64,000 bases of DNA from Pseudooceanicola marinus (GCF_002786295.1 NZ_PGTC01000016.1:126501-190500); one strand, 5' to 3'; positions 15,764 to 25,465 are shown, counted from the first letter of the stretch. The notes: a model not told the origin generated them from the sequence alone. A program made the numbers and translations.

Positions 15764-15766
15764 GGC

Positions 15767-16237
15767 TCAGGCCACGGCCGGGACAAGGGTCTTGGTCATG
15801 AAGACCGAGACGCCGTTGTCCTCATAGTCGCCGAAGACCCCGCAGCGGGTGAAGCCATTGGCCTCGTAGAGGCGACAGGCGGCGGCCAGGGCGTCGCCTG
15901 TCTCCAGCTTCAGCACCGTCAGCCCCTCGGCCAGCGCCGTCTCCTCGATCCGGCGCAGAAGGGCCGTGCCCACGCCCCGCCCCCGGGCCGCCTCGGTCAC
16001 GTAGAAGCTTTTGACCTCGCCGTAGCCTTCCTTGATCTGAAGAGCCGCGCAGCCCAGCGTTTCGGCCCCGTCGGCGGCGGTGAAGAACCGCACCGACGGA
16101 TCGCAGAGCGCCTCATGGCTGAGAAAGTTGTTTTCCTCCGGCGTGTAGAGCTGCCGCATCAGCGCCTGGGAGGCGTCGAGCAGGGCCGAGGCCTCGGGCG
16201 CCAGGGGCGAGGCGGGGGCGATGTGAAGGGTCGTCAT
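15767..16237 (-). CDS. GNAT family N-acetyltransferase
   Basis: A 156-residue GNAT protein. The core reads FFTAADGAETLGCAAL, then GYGEVKSFYVTEAARGRGVG (loop RGRGVG binds acetyl-CoA), TVLKLETGD and CRLYEANGFTRCGVFGDY. The N-terminal LMRQLYTPEENNFLSHEAL segment is typical of a widespread family of small acetyltransferases of unknown substrate. ATG at 16237 has GGAG upstream. It precedes the GNAT gene at 15299-15763 by three bases. Confidence 0.87.
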   Translation of the reverse strand: MTTLHIAPASPLAPEASALLDASQALMRQLYTPEENNFLSHEALCDPSVRFFTAADGAETLGCAALQIKEGYGEVKSFYVTEAARGRGVGTALLRRIEETALAEGLTVLKLETGDALAAACRLYEANGFTRCGVFGDYEDNGVSVFMTKTLVPAVA

Positions 16238-16694
16238 CTGGTCACTCCGTCGAAACTTGCGCCGTCGCGGCGTGGAGGTGGTCATAGTCTTGGGCACCAT
16301 GCCCCGCCCGAACCTCAGCGCGCCACCCGGTCGCGCGCCGAAGCCCATCCGGGCAAAAGGCCGAAGGCCCGGGGGAACGGGCCGGTCGCATGCGCCCCCT
16401 GAGGCGGGCGGCAGGGGCATTCTGGCGCCGCCGGGGCCGAGGTCAAGCGCCACTCGCACGGTCCCGGCCTTCGCCGGGCCGCGTTGCGGGGGCCAGACGG
16501 CGCTGATTGGGCTGGTTTGCGCAATATCTTGTGGAAAACCGCCCATCCTATCCCAGATGCTGCGGGCCTCCCGTTGACTCGTGCGGCGCGGCTCCGCACC
16601 ATTCCCTTTCAGGTCGGAATCACCCCGGGATGGCCCGGCAGGGTCCGACAGCCACCAGAGCAGACACCCCAGGCCCAAGCGCGGGAGCGCCGCA
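16238..16694. other. Intergenic region between a GNAT gene and smc
   Basis: 457 bases between divergent genes. I see a TTGACC (16446-16441, minus) with a weak -10 that could serve the GNAT genes, and a TTGACT at 16574-16579 with a poor -10 that could serve smc. An inverted repeat GTGCGG/CCGCAC (16581-16586 and 16594-16599) overlaps the latter. No credible gene or RNA is seen. Confidence 0.4.
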
Positions 16695-19600
16695 TTGCAT
16701 TTCTCCAGACTGAGACTGACCGGCTTCAAGAGCTTCGTGGACCCGACGGACCTGATCATCAATCAGGGCCTGACCGGGGTCGTGGGGCCCAATGGCTGCG
16801 GCAAGTCGAACCTGCTGGAGGCGCTTCGCTGGGTCATGGGGGAGAACCGCCCGACCGCCATGCGCGGCGGCGGGATGGAAGACGTGATCTTCGCCGGGGC
16901 CGCCACGCGCCCGGCGCGGAACTACGCCGAGGTCAGCCTGCATATCGACAACTCCGACCGTCTGGCGCCCGCGGGCTTCAACGACGAGGACCAGATCGAG
17001 ATCATCCGCCGGATCACCCGCGACGTGGGCTCCGCCTACAAGGCGAATTCCAAGGATGTGCGGGCGCGGGACGTGCAGATGCTGTTCGCCGATGCCTCGA
17101 CGGGCGCGCATTCGCCCGCGCTGGTGCGGCAAGGTCAGATCTCCGAACTGATCAACGCCAAACCCAAAAGCCGGCGTCGGATCCTGGAAGAGGCGGCAGG
17201 CATCTCCGGCCTCTACCAACGCCGGCATGAGGCCGAGCTGAAGCTGAAGGGCGCGGAACAGAACCTGACCCGGGTCGATGATGTGGTCGAACAGCTGGCC
17301 ACGCAGCTTGGCTCGCTCGAACGCCAGGCCCGCCAGGCGGCACGCTATCGTGCCATCGGCGCGGAACTGCGCCAGGCCGAGGGCATGCTCCTTTATCGCC
17401 GCTGGCTGGAGGCCGAGGAGGCGCGCAACGTCGCGCTGGCGGAGCTGCGCGAACGCTCCACCGGGGCGTCGCAGGCGGAACGCATCGCGCGCGACCTGGC
17501 TGCGAAGCGGCAGGAACTGGAAGATGCGCTGCCCCCCAAACGCGAGGAAGAGGCGATCGCCGCGGCGGTGCTGCAACGGCTGACCGTGCAGCGCGACAGC
17601 CTGGGTGCCGAGAAGGAACGCGCGATGCAGGCGATCCTGACCCTGCAGAACCGGATTGAACAGCTGTCCCGGGACCGCGAGCGCGAGGCCGGGTTGAACA
17701 AGGACGCCGGCGAGACGATCGAGCGGCTGGACTGGGAGGCGCGCGAAATCGCCCGCGCCCATGATGGCCACGAGGAGCGCCTGGCCGAGGCTGCGGAACT
17801 GGCCACCGAGGCCGCCAGCGTGCTGTCGGACCGCGAGGCGGACCTGTCGACCCTGACCGAGGACGTGGCACGCTTGGCCGCGCGCTACCAGTCGGCGCAG
17901 CGCATGCTCGCCGACAGCCGCAAGGGCGCAGAGCGCAGCGAATCCGAGGCGGCCCGCGCCCGTGAGGCCGTGGCCGAGGCGCGCGGCAAGACCCAGGCGG
18001 CTGAAGAGGCCTTCGAGGCCGCCGAGGAGCGCGAGGAGATGGCCCGCGCCCAGGTCGAGACGGCCGAGGAGACCCTGGCGGAGGCCGAGGCCGCCCGCGC
18101 CGAGGCGCAGTCCGGCGAATCCGACGCCCGCGCCGCCCTGTCCTCGGCAGAGGGCGAGGCCAAGGCCCTGCAGGCCGAGGTGGGGGCGCTTGCGCGGCTG
18201 GTCGAACGCGAGTCCGGTGATGGCAAGCAGTTGCTGGACGCCGTGCGCGTCGATCCGGGCTACGAGAAGGCGCTTGGGGCAGCCCTGGCCGATGATCTGC
18301 GCGCGCCCGTGGTGGGCGCGGGGGAGCTGTCAGGCTGGGTCGAGCTGCCGGGATACGACGCGCCGCAGCCGCTGCCCGAAGGCGCCGCGCCGCTGGCCGC
18401 CCATGTGCGGATGCCGGGGGTGCTGGACCGGCGCATGGCGCAGATCGGCGTGGTCGAGGCCGGGCAGGGCGCCGCGCTTCAGGCGCAGCTGAAACCCGGC
18501 CAGCGCCTGGTCAGTCCCGAGGGCGACCTGTGGCGGTGGGACGGCTACCGCGCGGGCGCCGAGGATGCGCCTTCGGCCGCCGCCCTGCGCCTGGAACAGA
18601 TGAACCGCCTGGAAGAGCTGCGCGGCGATCTGGCCGAGGCCGAAGAGCGCGCCGAGGCCGCGCGGGAGGCCCATGCCGACCTGGCCGAGCAGCTGTCGCA
18701 GCTGACTGCCGCCGACAAGGCCGCGCGCCAGGCCCGCGCCGAGGCCGACCGCCAGCTGGCCGAGGCCAGCCGGGCGCTGTCGCGTGCCGAAAGCGACCGT
18801 AGCCTGGCCGCCAGCCGGGTGGAAAACCTGCGCATGGCCGTGACCCGCCACGAGGAAGAGGCGCTGGAGGCCCGCGCCCAGGTGAAGGAAGCCGAGGCAG
18901 CGGTGGCCGATCTCGACGATCTCGACGAGGCCCGCGCCGGGATCGAGCAGATCCGCATGGCGGTGGAGGCGGCGCGGATGGCGATGATGTCGCGCCGCGC
19001 CGCCCATGACGAGATCCGCCGCGAGGGCGAGGCGCGCACGAAACGCCGGCAGGAGGTTCAGAAGGAGGTCTCGGGCTGGCGCCACCGCCTGGAAAGCGCT
19101 GATCGCCGCATCGCCGAACTGGATGAACGCCGCGCCGAGGCCGAGGAGCAACTGGAAGAGGCGCGCGCTGAACCCGAGGAGCTGGAGGCGCAGCGCGAGG
19201 AACTGACCGAGGCCATCGAGGAGGCCGAGGCCCGCCGCGCCACCGCCGCCGATGTCCTGGCCGAGGCCGAAAGCGCCCTGCGCGAGGCCGTGGCGGGAGA
19301 GCGGGATGCCGAGCGGACCGCGTCCGAGGCGCGCGAGGCCCGCGCCCGCGCCGAGGGTCACGCCGAAAGCGCCGCCCAGGCCGTGACCCAGGCGGCCGAA
19401 CGCATCGCCGAGGCGATGGAGGTGACGCCGAAGCAGCTCCTGGAAAGCCTCGACATGGGCGTAGAGGATATGCCGCCCTCCGAGCGGATCGAGGCGGATG
19501 TGAACCGGCTCAAGCGCCAGCGCGACGGGCTGGGCGCGGTCAACCTGCGCGCCGAGGAGGATGCCAAGGAGGTGCGCGAAGAGCACGACACGCTGGTAGG

Positions 19601-20150
19601 CGAGAAGGCGGACCTGGAAGAGGCCATCCGTCAGCTCAGGAACGGCATCGCGGGCCTGAACCGCGAGGGGCGCGAACGCCTGCTGACCGCCTTCGAGCAG
19701 GTGAACGCCAACTTCTCCAACCTTTTCCGCCATCTGTTCAACGGCGGCGAGGCCAACCTGGAACTGGTGGAAAGCGACGACCCGCTGGATGCCGGGCTGG
19801 AGATCATGTGCCAGCCGCCGGGCAAGAAGCTGTCGACCCTGTCGCTCTTGTCCGGGGGCGAACAGACCCTGACCGCCATGGCGCTGATCTTTGCCGTCTT
19901 CATCGCCAACCCGGCGCCGATCTGCGTGCTGGACGAGGTCGACGCGCCGCTCGACGATGCCAACGTCACCCGCTTCTGCGATCTGCTGGACGAGATGTGC
20001 CGCCGGACCGAGACCCGCTTCCTGATCATCACCCACCACGCGGTGACCATGGCGCGCATGGACCGCCTCTTTGGGGTGACCATGCAGGAACAGGGCGTCA
20101 GCCAACTGGTTTCCGTTGACCTGAAGAAGGCCGAACAGCTGGTCGCCTGA
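16695..20150 (+). CDS. smc: Chromosome segregation ATPase Smc
   Basis: Smc is the core of the condensin-like complex that compacts and segregates the chromosome. The 1151-residue protein starts from TTG at 16695 (GGGAG upstream; the protein then begins with the typical HFSRLRLTGFKSF). Walker A is GPNGCGKSN near residue 30. A long coiled coil with heavy Ala/Glu/Arg content is interrupted by the hinge at about 515-620 (VDPGYEKALGAALADDL). The C-terminal head carries the signature LSGGEQTLTAMAL near 1052 and Walker B CVLDEVDAPLDDANV near 1075. Partners ScpA/ScpB are not in this window. Confidence 0.98.
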   Translation: MHFSRLRLTGFKSFVDPTDLIINQGLTGVVGPNGCGKSNLLEALRWVMGENRPTAMRGGGMEDVIFAGAATRPARNYAEVSLHIDNSDRLAPAGFNDEDQIEIIRRITRDVGSAYKANSKDVRARDVQMLFADASTGAHSPALVRQGQISELINAKPKSRRRILEEAAGISGLYQRRHEAELKLKGAEQNLTRVDDVVEQLATQLGSLERQARQAARYRAIGAELRQAEGMLLYRRWLEAEEARNVALAELRERSTGASQAERIARDLAAKRQELEDALPPKREEEAIAAAVLQRLTVQRDSLGAEKERAMQAILTLQNRIEQLSRDREREAGLNKDAGETIERLDWEAREIARAHDGHEERLAEAAELATEAASVLSDREADLSTLTEDVARLAARYQSAQRMLADSRKGAERSESEAARAREAVAEARGKTQAAEEAFEAAEEREEMARAQVETAEETLAEAEAARAEAQSGESDARAALSSAEGEAKALQAEVGALARLVERESGDGKQLLDAVRVDPGYEKALGAALADDLRAPVVGAGELSGWVELPGYDAPQPLPEGAAPLAAHVRMPGVLDRRMAQIGVVEAGQGAALQAQLKPGQRLVSPEGDLWRWDGYRAGAEDAPSAAALRLEQMNRLEELRGDLAEAEERAEAAREAHADLAEQLSQLTAADKAARQARAEADRQLAEASRALSRAESDRSLAASRVENLRMAVTRHEEEALEARAQVKEAEAAVADLDDLDEARAGIEQIRMAVEAARMAMMSRRAAHDEIRREGEARTKRRQEVQKEVSGWRHRLESADRRIAELDERRAEAEEQLEEARAEPEELEAQREELTEAIEEAEARRATAADVLAEAESALREAVAGERDAERTASEAREARARAEGHAESAAQAVTQAAERIAEAMEVTPKQLLESLDMGVEDMPPSERIEADVNRLKRQRDGLGAVNLRAEEDAKEVREEHDTLVGEKADLEEAIRQLRNGIAGLNREGRERLLTAFEQVNANFSNLFRHLFNGGEANLELVESDDPLDAGLEIMCQPPGKKLSTLSLLSGGEQTLTAMALIFAVFIANPAPICVLDEVDAPLDDANVTRFCDLLDEMCRRTETRFLIITHHAVTMARMDRLFGVTMQEQGVSQLVSVDLKKAEQLVA

Positions 20151-20167
20151 TCTCTTGCAGAGGTGCT

Positions 20168-20378
20168 ATCGCCCTGTCGGGCGATGCCTCCGGCGGGAGT
20201 ATTTGCGACAAGGTGAAGGAGCGGGGCAGCGCCCTGCCGGGTGCCGGACGTCAGCCTGCCTGCGGGCGCGCCCGTCCGTTTGCAGGGGCCGGCCGCCGCG
20301 GGGGCACCGTCCCGCCTCTTCACGTCGTCAGAAATACTCCGGGGGAGTCTCCGGCACGGAGACGGGGGCAGAGCCCCC
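20168..20378. repeat. Two-armed copy of the dispersed GAGTATTT repeat
   Basis: The left arm has a hairpin ATCGCCC/GGGCGAT (20168-20185) followed by GCCTCCGGCGGGAGTATTT (20186-20204). The right arm has AAATACTCC (20332-20340), then the variable hairpin GTCTCCG/CGGAGAC (20347-20363) and the invariant GGGGGC-AGA-GCCCCC hairpin (20364-20378). It fills the gap between the convergent smc and lytic transglycosylase genes and may act as a bidirectional terminator. Confidence 0.75.
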
Positions 20379-20418
20379 TCCTCCTTTCAGATGTGCCCGA
20401 GGCGAGGGGCCGTGCCCC

Positions 20419-21603
20419 TTACAGCCGGTTCAGCAGATCCATAGTGGGCCAGCCGTCCACCGGCAGGCCCATCTCCGCCTGCACTGCGCGCACGGCGGCC
20501 CGGGTGCCAGCGCCCAGGATCCCGTCGATCTCGCCCACGTCATGCCCGCGCGTGGCCAGCTTCTCCTGCAGGCGGATCATCTGCGGCCCCTCCAGCCCAG
20601 GCGCCGGATTGCCCGCGTCGAAGACCGGTGCGCCTTCCAGCCGGGTGGCGAAATAGGCCGCGGTGAGAACGTAGGTGAAGCTCTGGTTCCACTCGAAGAG
20701 AACCGAGAAGTTCGGATAGGTGAGGAAGGCCGGCCCGTCCTTGCCCTGCGGCAGGATCAGCGAGGCGGGCAGGTCGGCCTGCCAGCGGCCCCCGCGCGGG
20801 GCCACGCCCTGGGCCTGCCACTCCGACGGGGCCAGCGTGGTGTCGAGCCCCGCGCGGCTCCAGTCCATCCGGGCGGGCACCGTCACCTCCTGCAGCCAGG
20901 GCTGGTTCGGTGCCCAGCCGAGCGACCGCAGCATCTGCGCGCCCGACATCAGGGCATCGGGGGCGGAGGTCTTCAGCCGGACATGGCCATCTCCGTCGCC
21001 GTCAACGCCGTTCTCGATGATGTCGCGGGGCAGCATCTGCACCTGGCCGATCTCGCCGGCCCAGGCGCCAGTCGTCGTGGCCGGATCGAAATCACCGTGC
21101 GCGTAAAGTTCCAGCGCGGCGAAGACCTGGGGCCGGAACAGCTCGGGCCGGCGGCAATCATGGGCCAGGGTGACCAGCGCGTTGGCCGTGTTGAAATCCC
21201 CTTGGAAGCCGCCGTAGTCGGTCTCGAAGGCCCAGAAGGCCAGCAGGACGCCGCGCGGCACGCCCATCTCGCGCTCGATCCGGTCGAAGACGCTGGACCA
21301 TTGCGCCTCCTTCGCCTGGCCGGTCTGGATCCGGTTCTGCGAGATCAGGCGGCGGGCGAAACTGGTGAAGTCGAGCTGGAACACGCCCTGGCGGCGGTCG
21401 GCTGCGATGACCTTCGGGTCGTGCCGGACGGAGGCGAAGAACCGTTGCACCAGTGCCGGGTCATGGCCGCGGGCCACGGCCTCCTCGCTCAACCCGTCGA
21501 CGAAGCCGGCGAAACTGCCGCCGCAGCTTTGCGCCAGGGCAGGCAGGGGGGCGGTGGCAACGGCCAGGGCGAGGGCCAGGGTGCGGGGGGCGGCACGGAA
21601 CAT
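20419..21603 (-). CDS. Lytic murein transglycosylase (MltB-like, SLT_2 family) with peptidoglycan-binding domain
   Basis: A 394-residue secreted enzyme that cleaves glycan strands of peptidoglycan. MFRAAPRTLALALAVATAPL is a signal peptide ending near AQS, without a lipobox, so it is likely periplasmic and soluble. The catalytic Glu is in FWAFETDYGGFQGDFNT. GEIGQVQMLPRDI and the DGDGDGHV stretch are typical of the SLT_2/MltB family. A C-terminal PG_binding_1 domain of about 60 residues (IRLQEKLATRGHDVGEIDGILG, ending MDLLNRL) anchors it to the wall. ATG at 21603 has AAAGGA upstream. Confidence 0.95.
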   Translation of the reverse strand: MFRAAPRTLALALAVATAPLPALAQSCGGSFAGFVDGLSEEAVARGHDPALVQRFFASVRHDPKVIAADRRQGVFQLDFTSFARRLISQNRIQTGQAKEAQWSSVFDRIEREMGVPRGVLLAFWAFETDYGGFQGDFNTANALVTLAHDCRRPELFRPQVFAALELYAHGDFDPATTTGAWAGEIGQVQMLPRDIIENGVDGDGDGHVRLKTSAPDALMSGAQMLRSLGWAPNQPWLQEVTVPARMDWSRAGLDTTLAPSEWQAQGVAPRGGRWQADLPASLILPQGKDGPAFLTYPNFSVLFEWNQSFTYVLTAAYFATRLEGAPVFDAGNPAPGLEGPQMIRLQEKLATRGHDVGEIDGILGAGTRAAVRAVQAEMGLPVDGWPTMDLLNRL

Positions 21604-21686
21604 GGGCGGTCCTTTCGTGATCGGTGTCCGGGAAGGTAGCAGGGCAGCGCCCCTGGGCAATGGGCAGAAGGACCTATGGCGCCGCG

Positions 21687-22601
21687 TCAGCCGGCAAGCA
21701 GTGCCAGCAGGGTTGTCGTGGCCAGCAGCGCGGCCCAGAGACGCCAGAGCCAGGCGCAGGCGGCCTCTATCTCTGCCGGGCCGGGATGGCGGCGCCCTTC
21801 GGGGTGGACGAAGGGATAGTCCCGCAGCACCCCGTCGTAGCGGCGCGGGCCGGACAGGGCGACGTCCAGGGCGCGGGCCATGGCCGCTTCGGGCCAGCCG
21901 GCATTGGGAGAGCGGTGGCGCCGTGCTTCGGCGCGGATCGCGGGCCAGGCGCGCAACTGGCCTGCCAGCACCGCCAGGGCGAGGGCCGTCAGCCGGGCGG
22001 GGATCAGGTTCAGCAGGTCGTCGGCCCGTGCCGCGGCCCAGCCGAAGGCCGCGTGACGAGGGGTGCGGTAGCCGATCATCGAATCGGCGGTGTTGATCAG
22101 CTTGTAGATCAGTAGGCCGGGCAGCCCGGCGACGAGGAACCAGAAGGCCGGCGCCACCACCCCGTCGGAAGCGTTTTCGGCGCCGCTTTCGATGGCCGAG
22201 CGGGCCACGGCGTCGGGTGTCATCTCCGCCGTGTCGCGGCTGACGATCATCGCCACGGCGCGCCTCCCCTCCGGCAGGCCCTGCCGCAGCCCGGTGGCGA
22301 CGGCGCGGACGTGATCCACCAGCGAGCGTTGCGCCAGCAGCACGGCGGCCACCAGAACCTGAGGCAACCAGCCAAAGGCGGCGATCATCGTGCCCAGGCC
22401 CCAGCCCAACAGGACCAGTCCCAGCACCAGGGCTGCTCCCTTGACCCGTCGACCATCGCCTTGGTTGAACCGCGCGTCCGCCCAACCGATCAGCCGTCCG
22501 GCCAGCACCGCCGGATGGGCCAGGCGCGACCATAGCCAGCGTGGTTCGCCCAGCAGGGCGTCCAGCAGCAGGGCGAGGGTCAGCATCAGTGCGGTACTCA
22601 T
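21687..22601 (-). CDS. cobD: Adenosylcobinamide-phosphate synthase (CbiB/CobD)
   Basis: This inner-membrane enzyme joins (R)-1-amino-2-propanol or its phosphate to adenosylcobyric acid. The 304-residue protein starts [20 protein letters not shown]. It has family motifs [43 protein letters not shown] and [12 protein letters not shown], and several membrane helices. It overlaps the upstream cobC gene by ATGA, so the two consecutive nucleotide-loop steps are coupled. The symbol follows Pseudomonas nomenclature; the Salmonella name is cbiB. No other B12 genes are in the window. Confidence 0.96.
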   Translation of the reverse strand: MSTALMLTLALLLDALLGEPRWLWSRLAHPAVLAGRLIGWADARFNQGDGRRVKGAALVLGLVLLGWGLGTMIAAFGWLPQVLVAAVLLAQRSLVDHVRAVATGLRQGLPEGRRAVAMIVSRDTAEMTPDAVARSAIESGAENASDGVVAPAFWFLVAGLPGLLIYKLINTADSMIGYRTPRHAAFGWAAARADDLLNLIPARLTALALAVLAGQLRAWPAIRAEARRHRSPNAGWPEAAMARALDVALSGPRRYDGVLRDYPFVHPEGRRHPGPAEIEAACAWLWRLWAALLATTTLLALLAG

Positions 22602-23536
22602 GCCAAGGCGGCCTCCAGCTGGGCCCAGCGGTCCCGCGGCGGCAGGCCAAGGCGGACCCAGCGAGTCGAATAGGGGAAAATGCGGGACCAGATGTGATGC
22701 CGGGCCAGGTGGCTTTGCATCGCGGCGGCGTTCTCCACCTCGTAGAGCCGGAACAGGGCGGTGCCCCCGGCGGGCTCTGCCCCTGCCGCCTGCATCAGGC
22801 TGTCCAGCCGTGCCGCATCGCCGGCCAGCCGCAGGCGGGTCGCCTCGGCCCAGGCGGGATCGGCCAGGGCCACGGTGCCTGCGCGGAGCGCCGGGCCGGA
22901 GACCGGCCAGGGGCCCAGCATCTCGGCCAGCCGCCCGACGGGGCCGGGCGCACCGATGACGAAGCCCAGTCGCAGGCCCGCCAGCCCCCAGAACTTGCCA
23001 AAGCTCTTCAGCACCAGCAGGTCGGTGCGCGGGCAGAGAGAGACGTGGCTCTCCTCCGGCGTGACATCGCAGAAGCTCTCGTCGATCACCGTCAGCCCGT
23101 GCGGCGTCGGAGCCGGATGCAGCCGCCCCGTCGGGTTGTTGGGATGGACCAGAACCAGCCCCCGCGCGGGCCCGTCCGGAGTCACCTGCCAGCGATGGCG
23201 GGTGAAGGCGGCGGCATGTTCGTTGTAGGTCGGCCCCGGGATCTCCACCCGCCCCGGGGGCGCCAGCCGGGGAACCTGCGCGATGGCGGCAGAGGCGCCG
23301 GGCACCGCCAGAACGGCGGCCTCGTCGGGCACCGACCAGAACCGTCGGGCGGCGGCGATGAGCGCCGCCTGCGCCTCAGCGTCGGGCAGCGCGGCCCAGT
23401 CCGCAGCGGTGAAGGCGGGCAGGGGGTAGGGCTCGGGGTTGATCCCGGTCGACAGGTCCAGCCAGTCGTCGCGGTTGCCGCCGAACTCCGCGCGCGCGGC
23501 GTCCAGATCACCGCCGTGGTCACGAGCGGCGCTCAT
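22598..23536 (-). CDS. cobC: Threonine-phosphate decarboxylase (CobC), cobalamin synthesis
   Basis: A PLP-dependent fold-type I enzyme that decarboxylates L-threonine-O-3-phosphate to give the aminopropanol phosphate arm of cobalamin. The 312-residue protein has [14 protein letters not shown] and [15 protein letters not shown] at the start. HPNNPTGRL follows, then the PLP lysine in [20 protein letters not shown] at 23536 matches the family N-terminus; a longer frame adds 36 residues without support. It overlaps cobD by four bases. No cobalamin riboswitch is seen upstream. Confidence 0.93.
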   Translation of the reverse strand: MSAARDHGGDLDAARAEFGGNRDDWLDLSTGINPEPYPLPAFTAADWAALPDAEAQAALIAAARRFWSVPDEAAVLAVPGASAAIAQVPRLAPPGRVEIPGPTYNEHAAAFTRHRWQVTPDGPARGLVLVHPNNPTGRLHPAPTPHGLTVIDESFCDVTPEESHVSLCPRTDLLVLKSFGKFWGLAGLRLGFVIGAPGPVGRLAEMLGPWPVSGPALRAGTVALADPAWAEATRLRLAGDAARLDSLMQAAGAEPAGGTALFRLYEVENAAAMQSHLARHHIWSRIFPYSTRWVRLGLPPRDRWAQLEAALA

Positions 23537-23845
23537 CGGTCGGTGGCCGCTGGGCTGGCGCGGCGGGGCAGGATGGGACGAGGCATGAGGCACCTGAGGT
23601 TGGTCGGGTTGGCCCCCTTTCATCACAGTGATCGGAAAAAGCAAATGCTCTGTGCCTTCGCCGGGTCGGCGGAGCCATGCGCAGGGGGCGGAGGCTGCTG
23701 CGCGGGTCCTCGCGCAGATGAGGCGGTGCGCCTTAGTCGTTAGGGTTTTGTTAAAGATTGAGGCGGATATCTCGTTTGCAAATCAACAAACTGCCGCACC
23801 CCAGCCGCCGCCCGGGATCGGCCTGACATCACGGAAGGGGGCTGC
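23537..23845. other. Intergenic region between cobC and the receiver gene
   Basis: 309 bases between divergent genes. The part nearest the receiver gene is AT-richer than its surroundings (TTTTGTTAAAGATTG near 23750), so promoters are likely there, but no clear -35/-10 pair stands out. A cobalamin riboswitch core was looked for on the cobC side and not found. Confidence 0.4.
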
Positions 23846-24286
23846 GTGGGCAGCGTGACCGACATCATGGGCAAATGCCCGCATCCCCGGGAGGAACTGG
23901 AGCATTGGCCGGAGGGGAAGGTGCATGCGCTCATCGTCGAGAGCGAGCCGAACCTGGGCTGGATGTGGAAACGCCATCTTGATCGCCTGGGGGTGGCGAC
24001 CTGTCTGGCTCATGGGCAGGATGCGGCCGCTGCCTTCCTGCAGCGGGTGCCTTTCGACGTGATCGTGCTGGACCTGGTGCTGGAGCGCGGCTCTGCCCTG
24101 GCGATTGCCGATCTGGCCAACTACCGCCAGCCCGACGCCAAGGTGATCTTCGTCACCAACACCAGCTTCTTCTCGGACGGGTCGATCTTCCAGCATGCGA
24201 CCAATGCCTGCGCGCTGGTCAACTCGGCCGCGCCGCCCTCGGACCTGGCGGCCCTGGTCGAACACTACGGCAGCGCCCCCCGGTAA
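23846..24286 (+). CDS. Single-domain response-regulator receiver protein, atypical
   Basis: A 146-residue protein made of about 25 N-terminal residues and one receiver (CheY-like) domain. ALIVESEPNLGWMWKRHL is beta 1/alpha 1, FDVIVLDLVLERGSALAI carries the phospho-acceptor Asp, and VIFVTNTSFFSDG holds the conserved Thr. The usual Lys-Pro after beta 5 is replaced (LVNSAAPPSDL), and the first acidic pair is Glu-Ser-Glu. Phosphorylation switching may therefore be altered. GTG at 23846 has AAGGGGG upstream; an ATG at 23867 is an alternative. No kinase or output domain is adjacent. Confidence 0.8.
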   Translation: MGSVTDIMGKCPHPREELEHWPEGKVHALIVESEPNLGWMWKRHLDRLGVATCLAHGQDAAAAFLQRVPFDVIVLDLVLERGSALAIADLANYRQPDAKVIFVTNTSFFSDGSIFQHATNACALVNSAAPPSDLAALVEHYGSAPR

Positions 24287-24353
24287 CGAAAGGGACGCGG
24301 CGCGGGCAGGCGCTGCGCCCTCTGTGACGCTCAGCGAATGGTGCCTTTGGGGA

Positions 24354-25343
24354 TCAGGCGGCGGGCAGTGCCTCGCGGCCGTGGGGCGACAGCAGGTCCA
24401 GGCCCGGCGTGATCGGCACGATCCGGTTCGGATTGATGTTGTCGTGGCTGTAGTAGTAGTGCCGCGTGATGTGGTCGAAATGCACCGTCTCCGCCACGCC
24501 GGGGATCTGGTACAGCTCCTTCACGTAGCCCCAGGTTGCGGGGTAGTCGACGATGCGCTTCAGGTTGCATTTGAAATGCGTGTGGTAGACCTTGTCGAAG
24601 CGGATCAACGTGGTGAACAGACGCCAGTCGGCCTCGGTCACGCGGTCTCCCAGCAGGTAACGGTTCTCGGCCAGGATGCTCTCGATCCACTCCAGGCTGT
24701 CGAAGAGCGGGCGCACGGCCTCGTCATAGGCCTCCTGCGAGGTGGCGAAACCGGCCTTGTAGACCCCGTTGTTCACCGTGTCGTAGATCCGCGCGTTGAT
24801 GTCCTCGATCGGCTCGCGCAGCTCTTCGGGCCAGAAGTCCTGGGTGTCGCCGGTGATGCCGTCGAAGGCGGAGTTCAGCATGCGGATGATCTCGGCGCTT
24901 TCGTTCGACACGATGGTGCCTGTCTTCTTGTCCCACAGGACCGGCACGGTGACCCGCGTGGTCACGCCGGGCTGCGCCTTCAGGTAGACCTCGCGCAGGT
25001 AGTCGAACCCGAACAGGTCGTCGCCGGTCGCGCCGTCGAAATCGGTGCGGAGTTCCCAGCCTTCGGACAGCATCTCGGGATGGACGACCGAAACGCCGAT
25101 GTGATCCTCCAGACCCTTCAGGGCGCGGAATATCAGCGTGCGATGCGCCCAGGGGCAGGCATAGGACACGTAAAGATGGTAGCGCCCGCTCTCGGCCTCG
25201 AAGCCGGCCTCGCCGGAGGGACCGGCGCTGCCGTCGGCAGTGATCCAGCTGCGGAACTGCGCTTCGGACCGGACGAACTTACCGCCGGTGCTTTCGGTGT
25301 CATACCATTTGTCTTGCCACTCGCCGTCGATGAGCAACCCCAT
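24354..25343 (-). CDS. Glutathionyl-hydroquinone reductase (Xi-class glutathione transferase)
   Basis: A 329-residue protein of the YqjG/PcpF/Ecm4 type, which removes glutathione from glutathionyl-hydroquinones. The catalytic motif is YACPWAHRT (Cys near residue 57). VVHPEMLSEGW, TRVTVPVLWDKKTGTIVSNESAEIIRML (glutathione site) and the C-terminal helical region AEADWRLFTTLIRFD-like with HFKCN are all family marks. ATG at 25343 has AAGGAG upstream. It stands alone on the minus strand and diverges from a small HPGH-type gene. Confidence 0.93.
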   Translation of the reverse strand: MGLLIDGEWQDKWYDTESTGGKFVRSEAQFRSWITADGSAGPSGEAGFEAESGRYHLYVSYACPWAHRTLIFRALKGLEDHIGVSVVHPEMLSEGWELRTDFDGATGDDLFGFDYLREVYLKAQPGVTTRVTVPVLWDKKTGTIVSNESAEIIRMLNSAFDGITGDTQDFWPEELREPIEDINARIYDTVNNGVYKAGFATSQEAYDEAVRPLFDSLEWIESILAENRYLLGDRVTEADWRLFTTLIRFDKVYHTHFKCNLKRIVDYPATWGYVKELYQIPGVAETVHFDHITRHYYYSHDNINPNRIVPITPGLDLLSPHGREALPAA

Positions 25344-25465
25344 GGCCGCGCTCCTTTCCGTTTCGCCGGACGAGGGACGCCCGGTTCCTTTGGTCAAGAG
25401 CTAGGACGGTGCATGGGTTCCGTATAGCCCGATGTTCGCGCAGAAATCGTGCAGACCTGCACAGC

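Noticed and set aside
18330-20105. Long open frame on the minus strand opposite smc
   Set aside because: Its sequence is low-complexity Leu/Gly/Ala/His produced by the antisense of a GC-rich coiled-coil gene; no domain, no ribosome binding site, and Smc is certain on the other strand.
23537-23845. Cobalamin riboswitch upstream of cobC
   Set aside because: Neither the B12 box nor the conserved core is present on the relevant strand.
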